64,000 bases of DNA from Cohnella sp. CFH 77786 (GTDB lineage: Bacteria; Bacillota; Bacilli; Paenibacillales; Paenibacillaceae). A program made the position numbers and the translations under genes. A model generated the notes under the pieces. The model saw nothing but the letters and a program-made list of their open reading frames with translations. It was not told where the DNA came from and searched no databases. The stretch is from positions 62,001-126,000 of the forward strand of contig NZ_WJIB01000012.1 of the NCBI RefSeq assembly GCF_019400745.1, given 5' to 3'. Below are positions 42,765 through 52,663 of the stretch, one piece after another; within the stretch, counting starts at the first letter, position 1, and every line of letters starts with the position of its first letter.

Positions 42765-44321
42765 ATGGCTAGCGAGCAGCAAGAGGAATTCCTGACCTTT
42801 GCAGACGAAGACGAGGTCCCAGGGGTCGAGGCGGGCCATGGGAAGGAACATTGGAAGGTCATTATCGTAGACGACGAGCTGGAGGTTCATCACCTGACGC
42901 GGATGGTGCTCTCGGACTTCGAATTCGACGGCCAACGCCTCGAGTTTCAGAGCGCTTACTCGGAGGAGGAAGCGCGGCAGGTTCTGCGGGACCATCCCGA
43001 CGCCGCCATCGTTCTGCTCGACGTGGTGATGGACCAGGACGATTCGGGCCTGAAGCTCGTGAGATACATCCGGGAAGAGCTGAAAAACCAGGCGGTACGG
43101 ATCATCCTTCGGACGGGACAGCCGGGGCAAGCCCCGGAGAAGGTCGTCATCACGGATTACGACATTAACGACTACAAGGAAAAAACCGAGCTGACCACGC
43201 AGAAGCTGTTCACGACGATCATGGCGGCGCTGCGTTCTTACCGGGATATCATGGTGATCGAGAACAACAAGGTCGGGCTGGAGCAAATCATCAAATCGTC
43301 CGCCGATCTGTTCGAGCTGAAATCGATGAAGAAATTCGCCTCCGGCGTGCTGACGCAGCTGACCTCAATCCTCAATTTGCATAAGAACGCGCTCCATTGC
43401 AACAGCTTCGCCGTCGCGAAGGGGCAAGAGAAAATTTATGTCTTGGCGGCCACGGGGGACTACGAGCTCAGCGATAACGACCGGGTCGAAAACGTCGTAC
43501 CGCCGCACGTGCTCCACTGCATCGAGAAGGCTTTCCGGGACAAGCAAGGCGAGTTTGACGGCGACCATTTCACCTGTTATTTCGAGAGCAAGACCGGGCG
43601 GGAAAACGTCATCTATTTCGAAGGACAGAAATCGCTCACCGAATGGAACCGGTATTTGATCGAAATCTATTGCTCCAACGTATCGGTCGCTTTCGAAAAT
43701 TTGTACTTGAACGAAGAAGTCGAGACGACGCAGAAGGAGATCATTTTCACGCTGGGCGAAATCGCGGAGACCCGCTCCCGGGAAACCGGCAACCACGTCA
43801 AGCGCGTGGCGGAATATTCGAAGCTGCTGGCGCTGAAGTACGGGCTGCCGGAGGAAGAGGCCGAGCTGGTGCGGCTCGCTTCCTCCATGCACGACGTCGG
43901 CAAGGTCGCGATTCCGGACGCGGTGCTGAACAAGCCGGGCAAACTTACGCGCGAGGAATTCGAACTGATCAAGGAGCATGCGAACTACGGCTATGCGATG
44001 CTGAACCACTCGAACCGCGAAATCATCAAAACCGCGGCGATCATCGCTTACCAGCACCACGAGAAATATAACGGCACCGGGTACCCGAACGGGCTGGCGG
44101 GTGAGGACATCCACATTTACGGCCGGATTACGGCGATCGCGGATGTCTTCGACGCGCTGGGCAGCGACCGGGTGTACAAGACGGCCTGGCCGCTCGAGGA
44201 TATTCTCGAGCATTTCCGCCAGGAGCGCGGACAGCATTTCGACCCCAAGCTGGTCGACCTTTTCTTCGAGAATTTGCCCGCGATATTGAAAATCCGCGAG
44301 CAGCATTGCGACCCGTTCTGA
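42765..44321 (+). CDS. response regulator with DUF3369 and HD-GYP domains
   Basis: About 518 residues. Receiver with IIVDDE and phosphoacceptor Asp86 (IVLLDVVMDQDDSG); a central DUF3369 sensor-like domain (about 160-330; LEQIIKSSADLFELKSMKKF); HD-GYP phosphodiesterase with SSMHDVGKVAIPD (His376-Asp377), HANYGYAML, AYQHHEKYNGTGYPNGL. HD-GYP enzymes hydrolyse cyclic di-GMP, so phosphorylation by the upstream kinase should change c-di-GMP levels. ATG 42765 is preferred because GAGGG lies 8 bases upstream. No GGDEF gene is in the window. Confidence 0.94.
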   Translation: MASEQQEEFLTFADEDEVPGVEAGHGKEHWKVIIVDDELEVHHLTRMVLSDFEFDGQRLEFQSAYSEEEARQVLRDHPDAAIVLLDVVMDQDDSGLKLVRYIREELKNQAVRIILRTGQPGQAPEKVVITDYDINDYKEKTELTTQKLFTTIMAALRSYRDIMVIENNKVGLEQIIKSSADLFELKSMKKFASGVLTQLTSILNLHKNALHCNSFAVAKGQEKIYVLAATGDYELSDNDRVENVVPPHVLHCIEKAFRDKQGEFDGDHFTCYFESKTGRENVIYFEGQKSLTEWNRYLIEIYCSNVSVAFENLYLNEEVETTQKEIIFTLGEIAETRSRETGNHVKRVAEYSKLLALKYGLPEEEAELVRLASSMHDVGKVAIPDAVLNKPGKLTREEFELIKEHANYGYAMLNHSNREIIKTAAIIAYQHHEKYNGTGYPNGLAGEDIHIYGRITAIADVFDALGSDRVYKTAWPLEDILEHFRQERGQHFDPKLVDLFFENLPAILKIREQHCDPF

Positions 44322-44430
44322 CGTCGGGGCAAGGGGGTTCACGAGCGCTGCCTCTGAGCTGGGGTGTGCGGGGATAAAACCGCTTTTAGCCGGTTACGGG
44401 TGTATATTGGGTGCGCTCGGCATGTGCTAG
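44322..44430. other. intergenic spacer before 10-bp repeat
   Basis: No gene or terminator recognised; an early degenerate repeat unit (GTGCGCTCGGCATGTGCTAG) appears at 44411. Confidence 0.5.
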
Positions 44431-44849
44431 TGCGTGCTGGTGCGCGCTGGTGCGTGCTGGTGCGTGCTGGTGCGTGCTGGTGCGTGCTGGTGTGTGCTGG
44501 TGTGTGCTGGTGTGTGCTGGTGCGCGCTGGTGCGCGCTGGTGTGTGCGGGTGTGTGCTGGGGTGTGCTGGTGTGTGCGGGTGTGTGCTGGGGTGTGCTGG
44601 GGTGTGCTGGTGTGTGCTGGTGCGCTCGGCGTGTGCTGGTGTGTGCTGGTGCGCGCTGGTGTGTGCTGGTGTGTGCTGGGGTGCTGGTGTGTGCGGGTGC
44701 GTGCGGGTGTGTGCTGGGGTGTGCTGGTGTGTGCTGGGGTGCTGGTGTGTGCGGGTGCGTGCGGGTGTGTGCGGGTGTGTGCTGGGGTGTGCTGGTGTGT
44801 GCTGGTGTGTGCTGGTGTGTGCTGGTGCGTGCTGGTGTGTGCTGGTGCG
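44411..44849. repeat. 10-bp minisatellite, about 43 units
   Basis: Repeats of TGCGTGCTGG or TGTGTGCTGG with occasional 8-bp slips. The plus strand has almost no A, giving a long G/T-rich tract. The Cys/Val-rich open frames across it are products of the repeat and lack ribosome binding sites. Confidence 0.93.
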
Positions 44850-45010
44850 ACGGGTATGCCTAGTACGATGGTTGTTCGCGTGGTGAGCGATGTCGCGTGC
44901 GACTGCCGTTCACTCCATGCGCGAGAGCAGGACGCCGACGGGAGATCGCCTCCCCCGCTCTCCTCAAACCATCGTGACCCTCTTCTCGCTTAACGCGTTC
45001 CTCGCAAAAT
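44850..45010. other. intergenic spacer after 10-bp repeat
   Basis: Nothing recognised; ordinary GC-rich sequence between the minisatellite and the hairpin cluster. Confidence 0.4.
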
Positions 45011-45014
45011 AGTA

Positions 45015-45196
45015 GGAAAACCTCCCACTAATAGCGAATAAATCTGCAATATGCAGATTTAGTTGGAAAACCTCCCATAAATTCCGCCTGTTGCCCGCGA
45101 AATGGGCCATTCCGGCGATATTAATGGGAGGTTTTCCATCTAATTGGTCCCAAAGACCAAAAACAGCGAGAATTAGTGGGCAATTTTCCCACTAAT
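45015..45196. repeat. cluster of inverted repeats sharing GGAAAACCTCCCA
   Basis: GGAAAACCTCCCA occurs at 45015 and 45065 and inverted at 45124, giving a 14-bp stem (45065-45078 with 45124-45137). Other perfect stems: TAAATCTGCA/TGCAGATTTA (45039-45061), TTGGTC/GACCAA (45144-45160) and ATTAGTGGG/CCCACTAAT (45172-45196). The last overlaps the stop of the DUF559-like gene and may act as its terminator. Confidence 0.85.
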
Positions 45197-45863
45197 CTAA
45201 ACACTCGTGCACACCCTTGACCAGCTCGTAACGGACGATCCGCTCCCCTCTTTCCCTCGTGACCGGGCGGAGCCATCCTTTTGCGCATAGTTTCTGAAGC
45301 ATGGAGATGGCTGTTTTGACATCCAATTCGAAATGCTCCACGACATCCCTGGGCCGGATAGGATGGATCAACCGGATCGCCAGCCGGATCAACTCCTTCT
45401 CCGCCATGACAGCACGGGAAACCGGCGAGGGATTGGACTGAAACCGGCTCATCACCATACGCAGAAGCGCGACGCAAACTTCCGGCCGCTGCTCCACGTC
45501 GTCGTAGGAGAAGGATATCACCGTATAACCCATCGCCGTAAGGAACGTTTCCCGATTCAACTCCTGGCTGTATTTCGTGCGATCCATGTCCCTCACATGC
45601 GTCGCATAACCCTTGATCTCGATGATGAGTTTCACGAAAGGCGTCACCCACGCAAAGTCGGCGAAATAGGATCTCCCGCGCCAATCGGGAACCTCGTACT
45701 CGGGATGCAGATGGTCAAAATGGCCGAACAATTCCCACCATACATTCCGGGCAAACAAGGTTTCCGCATGGCGGTGTCCCCTTTCCAACCTTCCCCGCCT
45801 TTCTCCCTTCCTCTTCTCCAAATGGTCCTGAATCCAAGTGTTGTGAGCTTCTTCGAAATTCAT
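45192..45863 (-). CDS. DUF559-like nuclease-fold protein with C-terminal winged helix
   Basis: About 223 residues. Residues about 20-130 read like a DUF559/Vsr-type endonuclease fold: YEVPDWRGRSYFADFAWV, then LIIEIKGYATHVRDMD and FLTAMGYTVISFSYDDV, giving the D...E-x-K core. The C-terminal 80 residues look like a winged helix (RPRDVVEHFELDVKTAISML; KGWLRPVTRERGERIVRYEL). Start chosen at 45863, 7 bases after GGAGG; an earlier start at 45935 lacks one. No partner methylase or defence gene is next to it. Function unknown. Confidence 0.75.
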   Translation of the reverse strand: MNFEEAHNTWIQDHLEKRKGERRGRLERGHRHAETLFARNVWWELFGHFDHLHPEYEVPDWRGRSYFADFAWVTPFVKLIIEIKGYATHVRDMDRTKYSQELNRETFLTAMGYTVISFSYDDVEQRPEVCVALLRMVMSRFQSNPSPVSRAVMAEKELIRLAIRLIHPIRPRDVVEHFELDVKTAISMLQKLCAKGWLRPVTRERGERIVRYELVKGVHECLD

Positions 45864-45924
45864 CGCGAATCCTCCTTGTTCGAAATTTGTGACGTAAGAA
45901 GAAGCTATCCCCTGCCGCAAAGGT

Positions 45925-45974
45925 GAAAAAAACACAAAACGCCCCTATCGCTCTTGAGAGCAAGTAGGGACGTT
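45925..45974 (-). terminator. intrinsic terminator, minus strand
   Basis: AACGTCCCTA...GCTCT-CA-AGAGC...TAGGGGCGTT followed by TTTTGTGTTTTTTTC. It would end transcripts coming from the transporter gene and 43-bp repeats before the DUF559-like gene. Confidence 0.85.
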
Positions 45975-46084
45975 CTTCGTCACTAGTTCACATAATAATC
46001 CAAAAGCTAAGGCCTGACTAGCTTTTCATGAGATCCCATCGTGGAAATCCGCTTCACCGGGTTGGCAGCGCGTGGTTAGCCGTC

Positions 46085-46330
46085 CCGGAAATCTGGTTCT
46101 TCTCATCGGTAGTATGAGGCGAGCCGGACTGGAATCTGGTTCTTCTCATCTGAAGTATGAGGCGAGCCGGACTGGAACCTGGTTCTTCTCATCTGAAGTA
46201 TGAGGCGAGCCGGACTGGAACCTGGTTCTTCTCATCGGTAGTGTGAGGCGAGCCGAGCTGAAAATCGGTATTTTCTCATCGGTAGTGTGAAGCGAGCCGG
46301 GCTGGAATTCCGTTTCTTCCCGCGGCAACG
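46085..46330. repeat. 43-bp tandem repeat, about five copies
   Basis: The unit CTGGTTCTTCTCATCGGTAG, completed by TATGAGGCGAGCCGGACTGGAAT, recurs at 46093, 46136, 46179 and 46222, and with one inserted base near 46266, before decaying at the transporter stop. On the minus strand it forms the 3' untranslated region of the LplT-like gene. Its open frame is not credible as a gene. Confidence 0.9.
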
Positions 46331-46335
46331 CGAGT

Positions 46336-47553
46336 CTAGCCGAACCGGGCACCCGCTTCCCCGCGCCTTGCTGCCGCCTGTACCCGGCCGATCTGGGTGG
46401 CCAGGTACAGAATGAACAGCAGAAGCACGATGCCGATACCGATGACCGATAGGTTGATCGGGACTTTCGCTTCGCTCATCGCCAGGTAAATCGTCAGGCC
46501 GAAAACCGTCAGCGCCTGTTCCGTGAAGTTCTGGACGGCAATCGTTTTGCCGGAGCCGATGGCGTCTCTGCCTTCCTCCTGCAGCATCGTGTTCAGAGGG
46601 ATGAGGAAGATGCCCCCCAGAATCCCGATAACGAACAGCAGACTAACGGTAAACCAAAGGCTGGGCACCAAACTCGCGACCATGACGCACAGAACCATGA
46701 AAATGCCGTAGTAGTACGCCCGGTGCAGCTTGCCCGCCGGCACCAGAACCGGAGTCAGCAGCGCGCTGACCACGACGCCGACGGCCGTCACGCCGATAAT
46801 GAGCGACTGGTCCCGCGTATCCGTGATCCCCAAATTGACCGGCAGCCACGCCACGAGCGCGATGCGCAGCACGGATGCGGTGAGCCAGAACGACGCCGTT
46901 CCGATCAGCGAGAACCGGGCCCGGCGCAGCCGGAACAGCGCGGCGGTGTCCCGCAGGAATTGCTTGGCCGATTCTCCGTAGCGGATCGACGGGTTGCCGC
47001 CGCGTACGGGAACGGCGAACGTCAGCATCAGCGACAGCGCATAGATCCCTAAACAGGTGAGAATCGCCGGCAAATCGGAATTTTGCGCGAGGATGCCGCC
47101 GACCACCGTGCCGAGCAGGATCGCCAGGATCGTCGTGCCCTCGATTTTGGCGTTCGCCTTCAGCAGCTCGCTTTCGCTGTTCGTCAGCTCCGAGAGAATA
47201 CCGTACTTGGCCGGAGAATACACGACCGCTCCTATGCCGACGAACACATAGCAAATTGCCGGCGGCAAGCCGAAGAGCAGCAGCGCGATACCGGTTCCTT
47301 TCAGCAAATTGCCGATGAGCAGCACCCGGGATTTCGATTTCTTATCCGCGAACGCTCCGACGACCGGCGCCAGAACCACGTAAGCCAACAGGAACGCGAT
47401 CTGGATGTACGCGACGGTGCCGTCCGGATTCGCTCCCCCCGCCCGGTTCACCATCCCTACGATCAAGAAAAAATTCAGATTATCCGCGAAAGCGCTCAAA
47501 AACTGGGTCCAAACGACCGCGTTGATGGGCGACAGCCATTTCCTTCCGGACAT
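46336..47553 (-). CDS. MFS transporter, LplT-like (lysophospholipid)
   Basis: A 405-residue, 12-TM major facilitator. The N-terminus FLSAFADNLNFFLIVGMVN and the loop VVGAFADKKSKSRVLLIGNLLKG match the LplT/lysophospholipid-transporter branch, as does PAKYGILSELTNSESELLKA. LplT flips lysophospholipids for repair by an acyltransferase (Aas); no acyltransferase is adjacent. Single-gene unit with a repeat-rich 3' region. Confidence 0.85.
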   Translation of the reverse strand: MSGRKWLSPINAVVWTQFLSAFADNLNFFLIVGMVNRAGGANPDGTVAYIQIAFLLAYVVLAPVVGAFADKKSKSRVLLIGNLLKGTGIALLLFGLPPAICYVFVGIGAVVYSPAKYGILSELTNSESELLKANAKIEGTTILAILLGTVVGGILAQNSDLPAILTCLGIYALSLMLTFAVPVRGGNPSIRYGESAKQFLRDTAALFRLRRARFSLIGTASFWLTASVLRIALVAWLPVNLGITDTRDQSLIIGVTAVGVVVSALLTPVLVPAGKLHRAYYYGIFMVLCVMVASLVPSLWFTVSLLFVIGILGGIFLIPLNTMLQEEGRDAIGSGKTIAVQNFTEQALTVFGLTIYLAMSEAKVPINLSVIGIGIVLLLFILYLATQIGRVQAAARRGEAGARFG

Positions 47554-47688
47554 TTGCGTTCTTTCCCCCCCATAAACGCCCGTTCATCTTGGAATTCTGC
47601 AAGAAATCCCGCCCGGGCCGACTTCCGTATTATAACTCATCTCACCCTGCTGCGGGGATGATTTGACCAGGATAAGGATCGGCGACAA

Positions 47689-47780
47689 GTAAAACGGCTG
47701 CGCCGTCCTTTACGGACCGATAGACGTTTTATCGAAGGTGATTCAGCAAGGGATGGCGGATTTATACTTTCTGAATCACC
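47689..47780. repeat. dispersed ~92-bp element, copy C
   Basis: GTAAAACGGCTGCGCCGTCC ... ACTTTCTGAATCACC. This is the best-paired copy: GTAAAACG with CGTTTTAT, GTCC with GGAC, and a perfect 10-bp GGTGATTCAG/CTGAATCACC. Confidence 0.9.
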
Positions 47781-47881
47781 AAGTAAAAACGAATTCGCCG
47801 TCCTCCAAGATCAGAGAATGTCGTCTTTATCGAAGATCATTCGGAAATAAATAGGCGTGAAATATGCAAAAGCTGAATCAT

Positions 47882-47917
47882 ATCAAAAACACATGCGGCG
47901 CGGGCATGTGTTTTTGA
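47882..47917. terminator. strong bidirectional terminator
   Basis: ATCAAAAACACATGC and its exact complement form a 15-bp stem with A-rich and T-rich arms. It ends the small gene at 47960. Confidence 0.88.
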
Positions 47918-47959
47918 TCGCCATCGATGTCGATTGATCTTGATGCGATTGCGAACGCC

Positions 47960-48184
47960 TTACTCATCGTCCAAACGCTCCGCCGCCTCGAATGCATTTT
48001 CGTGCGGGGCCTGAGTGATGGCTTCCTGACGCTCCGTCTGATCCTCGATCCGGCCCGCGACCCAATCGTCGAACGACCGGTCCAGCAGCATCTCCCTCCC
48101 GCTGTCTTCGTTGACGTCGGAATCCCATTCCGGCTGCCCGTTCCGGGCTCTCGGTCCTTTCATCGTAATGTAACGGGGTGTCAC
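47960..48184 (-). CDS. small acidic protein, unknown
   Basis: A 74-residue protein with GTG start (TPRYITMKGPRARNGQPEWD) and GGAG 14 bases upstream. Acidic C-terminal half, no TM or signal peptide. A clear terminator follows, which supports expression. It is divergent from odhA with about 110 bp between start codons. Not recognised. Confidence 0.68.
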   Translation of the reverse strand: MTPRYITMKGPRARNGQPEWDSDVNEDSGREMLLDRSFDDWVAGRIEDQTERQEAITQAPHENAFEAAERLDDE

Positions 48185-48294
48185 TCGCTCGCACGCTCCT
48201 TCTCCGTCATCTCATTTTTCCGTTATCTTTCCACCAAGGTTTGGCAATCATACGGATTAGCCCGCTCGACCAACAGAACGCGAAGAGGTGCCGA

Positions 48295-51207
48295 ATGTCT
48301 ACGAACGAAGAACGCCTTCAGGACCGTTGGAGGCAGTTTTACGGCCCGAACCTGGGCTACATTCAGGAACAATACGAGCGTTACGCGCGCGATCCCGAAG
48401 CCGTGAGCCCGCATTACCGGGAGCTCTTCTCGCGACTGGGAGCGCCGGTGCTTCCCGAGGCGGAGACCGGTGTTGGGCAGCCGGCCGCGGCGGAACCGCT
48501 GACCGCTTCCGTCACCGGGGATCCGAATCTCATCCGGAAAGCGATCTCGGCGGGTAAACTCGTCTGGAACATCCGCTCATACGGCCACTTGATCGCGGAC
48601 ATCGATCCGCTCGATATCGGCAAGAAAGCGGAAACCCGGATGCTGGAGCCCGAAACGTACGGCCTGAGCAAAGCCGATCTCGCAGCGCTTCCGGCGGAAT
48701 GGGTTTGGCGGGATGCTCCATATCCCCTGGAGAACGGGTGGGAAGCGATCCGCAAGCTTCGGGAGGCCTATTCGGGCACCATCGCCTACGAATTCAGCCA
48801 CGTCCATGACGAGCAAGAACGGGAATGGCTCAACCGGCAAGCGGAAGCGGAAATCCCGTCGGCTTCGCTCGGCCCGGAGGAGCGGCGGGCGCTGCTGGCC
48901 CGGATCGTCGCGGCGGAACAGTTCGAGGAGTTCCTGCAGCGGACGTTCGTCGGCCAAAAAAGGTTTTCCGTGGAGGGCGTCGACGTGCTGGTCGCGATGG
49001 CGGAAGAAATCGTGCACGAGCTGACGAACGACGGGGCGCGCCACATCCTGATGGGAATGGCCCACCGCGGACGGTTGAACGTGCTGGCTCACGTGCTGGG
49101 CAAGCCGTACGGCAACATTTTTTCGGAATTCCATCATTCCCCCAATAAAACCCTTATTCCGTCTGAAGGCTCCATCGGCATCAATTACGGGTGGACAGGC
49201 GACGTCAAATATCACCTGGGCGCGAACCGGTTCATTCCGTCCGGCGAGACGGCCGAAACCCGACTGACGCTGGCGAACAATCCGAGCCACCTGGAGTTCG
49301 TCGCCCCGGTCGTCGCGGGTTTCGCGCGTGCCGCCCAGGAAGACCGAAGCCGGAAGGGAGCCCCCGTCCGCAACGTGGATGCGGCCGCCGCCATCGTCCT
49401 ACATGGGGACGCCGCATTCCCCGGAGAAGGCATCGTGGCGGAGACGCTGAACCTGAGCGATTTGCGCGGATATTCGACCGGCGGAACGATCCATGTCATC
49501 GTGAACAACCGGATCGGCTTCACCACGGGCACCTTCGATGCCCGTTCGACCCATTATGCGAGCGATCCGGCCAAAGGCTTCGAAATCCCGATCGTTCACG
49601 TTAACGCGGACGACCCGGAAGGATGCATCGCAGCCGCGCGGTTGGCTGCCGCCTACCGTACCCGGTTCCACAAGGATTTCCTGATCGACCTGGTCGGCTA
49701 CCGGCGGTACGGCCATAACGAAACGGACGACCCGGAAACGACGCAGCCGCTTATCTACCGCAAAGTGAACGCCCACCCGACCGTCGCCTCCCTGTATGCC
49801 GACAAGCTGGTCCGCGAAGGCGCAGTAACCGCCGACGACGTGGAGCGGATGAAGCAGGACGAGATAAGCCGCCTCCGGGAAGCCTACGAGCAGGTGAAAC
49901 GGCAAGAGCACCGGGATCCCGTTCATCAAACGCAGCCGGTTGCGGGTTTCAAGCCGGAACCGGAAATCGAAACCGCCGTCGACCCGGGGATGCTTCGCCG
50001 CCTCAATGAAGGCCTGCTCAAGAGGCCGGAAGGGTTCCGAATGTATCCGAAGCTGCAGCGGATTTTGGAACGCCGGGCGAATGCCTTGGATGAGGGCGAG
50101 TTCGTGGACTGGGGCCATGCGGAGACGCTGGCGTTCGCCGCCATTCTGGCGGACGGGCGGCCGATCCGGCTGAGCGGCCAGGACGCGGAACGGGCGACCT
50201 TCGCCCACCGCAACCTCGTGCTGCACGACTACGCGACGGGCGAATCGTTCTGCCCGCTGCACCTGCTGCCGGAGGCGAAAGCTTCCTTCGCGATCCACAA
50301 CAGTCCGCTGTCCGAAGCCGGCGTACTCGGATTCGAGTACGGGTATAACGTGTACGCGCCCGACACGATGGTCATTTGGGAGGCGCAGTACGGGGACTTC
50401 GCCAACGCCGCGCAGGTGCTGATCGACCAGTTCATTTCGGCGGGTTATTCCAAATGGGCGCAGCGCTCCAGCTTAACGCTGCTGTTGCCGCACGGCTACG
50501 AAGGACAGGGCCCCGAGCACTCGAGCGCCCGGCTCGAGAGGTTCCTGCAGCTGTCCGCGGAAGGAAACTGGACGGTGGCCTACCTGAGCAGCGCCGCCCA
50601 ATATTTTCACCTGCTGCGCTGCCAGGCGGCCATCTGCGGAACCGAAGCCGCACGGCCGCTCGTGCTGATGGCGCCCAAGAGCCTCATCCGCAATCCCCGT
50701 GTGGCCTCGCCCGCGTCGGAGCTGACCGGCGGCACCTTCCGCAAGGTGCTGGAGCAGCCCGGCCTGGGCGAACGGCCGGACCGGGTGGAGCGGCTCGTCC
50801 TGTGCACGGGCAAAATCGCGATCGACCTCGCCGAGGCACTCGAGAAAACGGCCGCGGATCCGGAGGACACGAAGGACTGGCTGCATATTCTTCGGATCGA
50901 GCAGCTCTATCCGTTTCCGGCCGAGGAAATCGCGTCGAGGCTCACGCGGTTTCCGAACGTGAAAGAGATTTGCTGGGTGCAGGAAGAGCCCCAGAACATG
51001 GGGTCCTGGGGCTACATGGAGTCCCGCATCCGCACGTTGACGCCGGCCGCCGCTGCCGTCCGGTATATCGGGAGGCCGGAGCGCGCGAGTCCGGCCAGCG
51101 GTTTTCAGCAAGTACACAGCTTCGAGCAGCAGCTCATCGTGTCGCAGGCGCTCACGCCGCCGAAATCGCGCGCTGCTCAGACGACGGGAGGGAACGGGGA
51201 TGTTTGA
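48295..51207 (+). CDS. odhA: 2-oxoglutarate dehydrogenase E1 component
   Basis: Thiamine-diphosphate enzyme of the TCA cycle, about 970 residues. Start [20 protein letters not shown] after AGAGGTG; a longer upstream frame is unlikely. Motifs: [56 protein letters not shown] (ThDP region with GDAAFPGEG before it), [12 protein letters not shown] and, late, [24 protein letters not shown] [12 protein letters not shown]. The stop overlaps the odhB start by 8 bp. B. subtilis calls the pair odhA-odhB; E. coli sucA-sucB. Confidence 0.98.
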   Translation: MSTNEERLQDRWRQFYGPNLGYIQEQYERYARDPEAVSPHYRELFSRLGAPVLPEAETGVGQPAAAEPLTASVTGDPNLIRKAISAGKLVWNIRSYGHLIADIDPLDIGKKAETRMLEPETYGLSKADLAALPAEWVWRDAPYPLENGWEAIRKLREAYSGTIAYEFSHVHDEQEREWLNRQAEAEIPSASLGPEERRALLARIVAAEQFEEFLQRTFVGQKRFSVEGVDVLVAMAEEIVHELTNDGARHILMGMAHRGRLNVLAHVLGKPYGNIFSEFHHSPNKTLIPSEGSIGINYGWTGDVKYHLGANRFIPSGETAETRLTLANNPSHLEFVAPVVAGFARAAQEDRSRKGAPVRNVDAAAAIVLHGDAAFPGEGIVAETLNLSDLRGYSTGGTIHVIVNNRIGFTTGTFDARSTHYASDPAKGFEIPIVHVNADDPEGCIAAARLAAAYRTRFHKDFLIDLVGYRRYGHNETDDPETTQPLIYRKVNAHPTVASLYADKLVREGAVTADDVERMKQDEISRLREAYEQVKRQEHRDPVHQTQPVAGFKPEPEIETAVDPGMLRRLNEGLLKRPEGFRMYPKLQRILERRANALDEGEFVDWGHAETLAFAAILADGRPIRLSGQDAERATFAHRNLVLHDYATGESFCPLHLLPEAKASFAIHNSPLSEAGVLGFEYGYNVYAPDTMVIWEAQYGDFANAAQVLIDQFISAGYSKWAQRSSLTLLLPHGYEGQGPEHSSARLERFLQLSAEGNWTVAYLSSAAQYFHLLRCQAAICGTEAARPLVLMAPKSLIRNPRVASPASELTGGTFRKVLEQPGLGERPDRVERLVLCTGKIAIDLAEALEKTAADPEDTKDWLHILRIEQLYPFPAEEIASRLTRFPNVKEICWVQEEPQNMGSWGYMESRIRTLTPAAAAVRYIGRPERASPASGFQQVHSFEQQLIVSQALTPPKSRAAQTTGGNGDV

Positions 51208-52522
51208 GGTCAAAGTGCCGGCCATGGGCGAATCGATTACCGAGGGCACCATCTCCAAATGGGCCGTCAGGGCCGGCGATGAAGTCAAGGAAGGCGACCT
51301 CCTGCTGGAGCTGGAAACGGACAAGGTGAACCTGGAGATCAGCGCGGAGCAGAGCGGGTTCGTGCAACAGATCCTCCGGCAGGAAGGCGATACCGTGCAG
51401 ATCGGGGAAGTGGTTGCCGTCCTCGGCTCCGCGCGGGAGGGCGTCGGGACGGCGTCCGCCGCGGCGGTGCCTTCGGCCCCTGTTGCGGCAACGGAACGCC
51501 CGGCTTCAGCGGCACCCGCCACGGAGGCGCCGGTCCCGGCAACACCGGCGGCTTCTGCGGCGGATACGCAGGCCGCCCGGATCGACGCGCCGCCCTCCGG
51601 CGATGCTGCGGCGGGACCGTCCGCTTCGCCGGCCGCCCGCAAGCTGGCGCGGGAGAGAGGCATCGACCTGAACCGGGTCGATGCCCGCGATCCGCTCGGC
51701 CGCGTCTACCCGGCCGACGTCCGCTCCTCGGCGGGCGCCGCCCAGCCGGCTCCCGCCGGGCGAACGCCGCCGCCGCAGGCGCTGCCTTCCGCGGCGGTTG
51801 GCCTCCCCGCTGCCCCGGGCAAGCCGGAGCAGCGTCAGCGCATGTCCCGCCGGCGGGCCACGATCGCCAGGCGCCTCGTCGAAGCGCAGCGCACCGCCGC
51901 GATGCTGACGACGTTCAACGAAGTGGACATGACGGCCATCCTCGATGTCCGCAAACGCCGCAAGCAGTCGTTCCAGGATAAGTACGAGGTGAATCTCGGC
52001 TTCATGTCCTTCTTCACGAAGGCGGTTGTCGGCGCGCTCAAGGCTTTCCCGCTTCTGAACGCGGAGATCGACGGCGAGGACATCGTCACCAAGCAATATT
52101 ACGACATCGGCATCGCCGTCGCGGCGAAGGAAGGGCTCGTCGTCCCCGTCGTCCGAGACGCCGACCGCCTCAGCTTCGCCGAAATAGAGCGGACGATCGG
52201 ACAGCTGGCGGCCAAAGCCCGCAGCAACTCGCTGGAGCTCTCCGATTTGCAGGGAGGCACGTTCACCATCACGAACGGCGGCGTATTCGGCTCGCTTCTG
52301 TCGACCCCCATCCTGAACGCTCCCCAGGTCGGCATTCTGGGCATGCACAAAATCCAGCTCCGCCCCGTCGCCATCGACCAGGAGCGGATGGCCAACCGGC
52401 CGATGATGTACATCGCTCTATCGTACGACCACCGCATCGTGGACGGCGCGGAAGCCGTACAGTTCCTGGTCAAGGTGAAGGAAATGCTGGAAGACCCGGA
52501 AACCCTTCTGCTCGAGGGTTAG
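51200..52522 (+). CDS. odhB: dihydrolipoamide succinyltransferase (E2)
   Basis: E2 core of the 2-oxoglutarate dehydrogenase complex, 440 residues. Lipoyl domain with the modified lysine in LETDKVNLE (near residue 42), a long Ala/Pro-rich linker, the peripheral-subunit-binding domain ([19 protein letters not shown]), a second linker, and the catalytic domain ([20 protein letters not shown]; ending [15 protein letters not shown] with the active His/Asp). The gene overlaps odhA and ends at a strong terminator. The linker is unusually long and variable, which is common for the family. Confidence 0.98.
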   Translation: MFEVKVPAMGESITEGTISKWAVRAGDEVKEGDLLLELETDKVNLEISAEQSGFVQQILRQEGDTVQIGEVVAVLGSAREGVGTASAAAVPSAPVAATERPASAAPATEAPVPATPAASAADTQAARIDAPPSGDAAAGPSASPAARKLARERGIDLNRVDARDPLGRVYPADVRSSAGAAQPAPAGRTPPPQALPSAAVGLPAAPGKPEQRQRMSRRRATIARRLVEAQRTAAMLTTFNEVDMTAILDVRKRRKQSFQDKYEVNLGFMSFFTKAVVGALKAFPLLNAEIDGEDIVTKQYYDIGIAVAAKEGLVVPVVRDADRLSFAEIERTIGQLAAKARSNSLELSDLQGGTFTITNGGVFGSLLSTPILNAPQVGILGMHKIQLRPVAIDQERMANRPMMYIALSYDHRIVDGAEAVQFLVKVKEMLEDPETLLLEG

Positions 52523-52534
52523 GCAGCCAAAACA

Positions 52535-52586
52535 AAAACGGAAGGCCGGACATGTTTCCGCATGAACCCGGCCTTCCGTTTTATTT
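52535..52586 (+). terminator. intrinsic terminator of odhAB
   Basis: AAAACGGAAGGCCGG and CCGGCCTTCCGTTTT, 15 perfect pairs around an 18-base loop, with TTTTATTTTC following. Confidence 0.93.
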
Positions 52587-52663
52587 TCACTACAAGCCCA
52601 CTTGATCCAGCAGAAGGCGGAAATAAGACGCTCAGGCAACGTTATCGTTTGTCAGCCGATCGT

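Noticed and set aside
44411..44849. Chi-site cluster (GCTGGTG resembles E. coli Chi)
   Set aside because: The unit lacks the full GCTGGTGG in regular form and Bacillales use a different Chi sequence.
44364..44993. Cys/Val-rich frames of 150-209 residues in the 10-bp repeat
   Set aside because: Three overlapping frames give the same kind of repeat peptide; low-complexity product of the DNA repeat.
45192..45863. Restriction-modification or defence island
   Set aside because: The DUF559-like protein has no methylase, helicase or other defence gene next to it.
46146..46352. 68-residue leftward frame in the 43-bp repeats
   Set aside because: Repeat-derived peptide overlapping the transporter end; no ribosome binding site.
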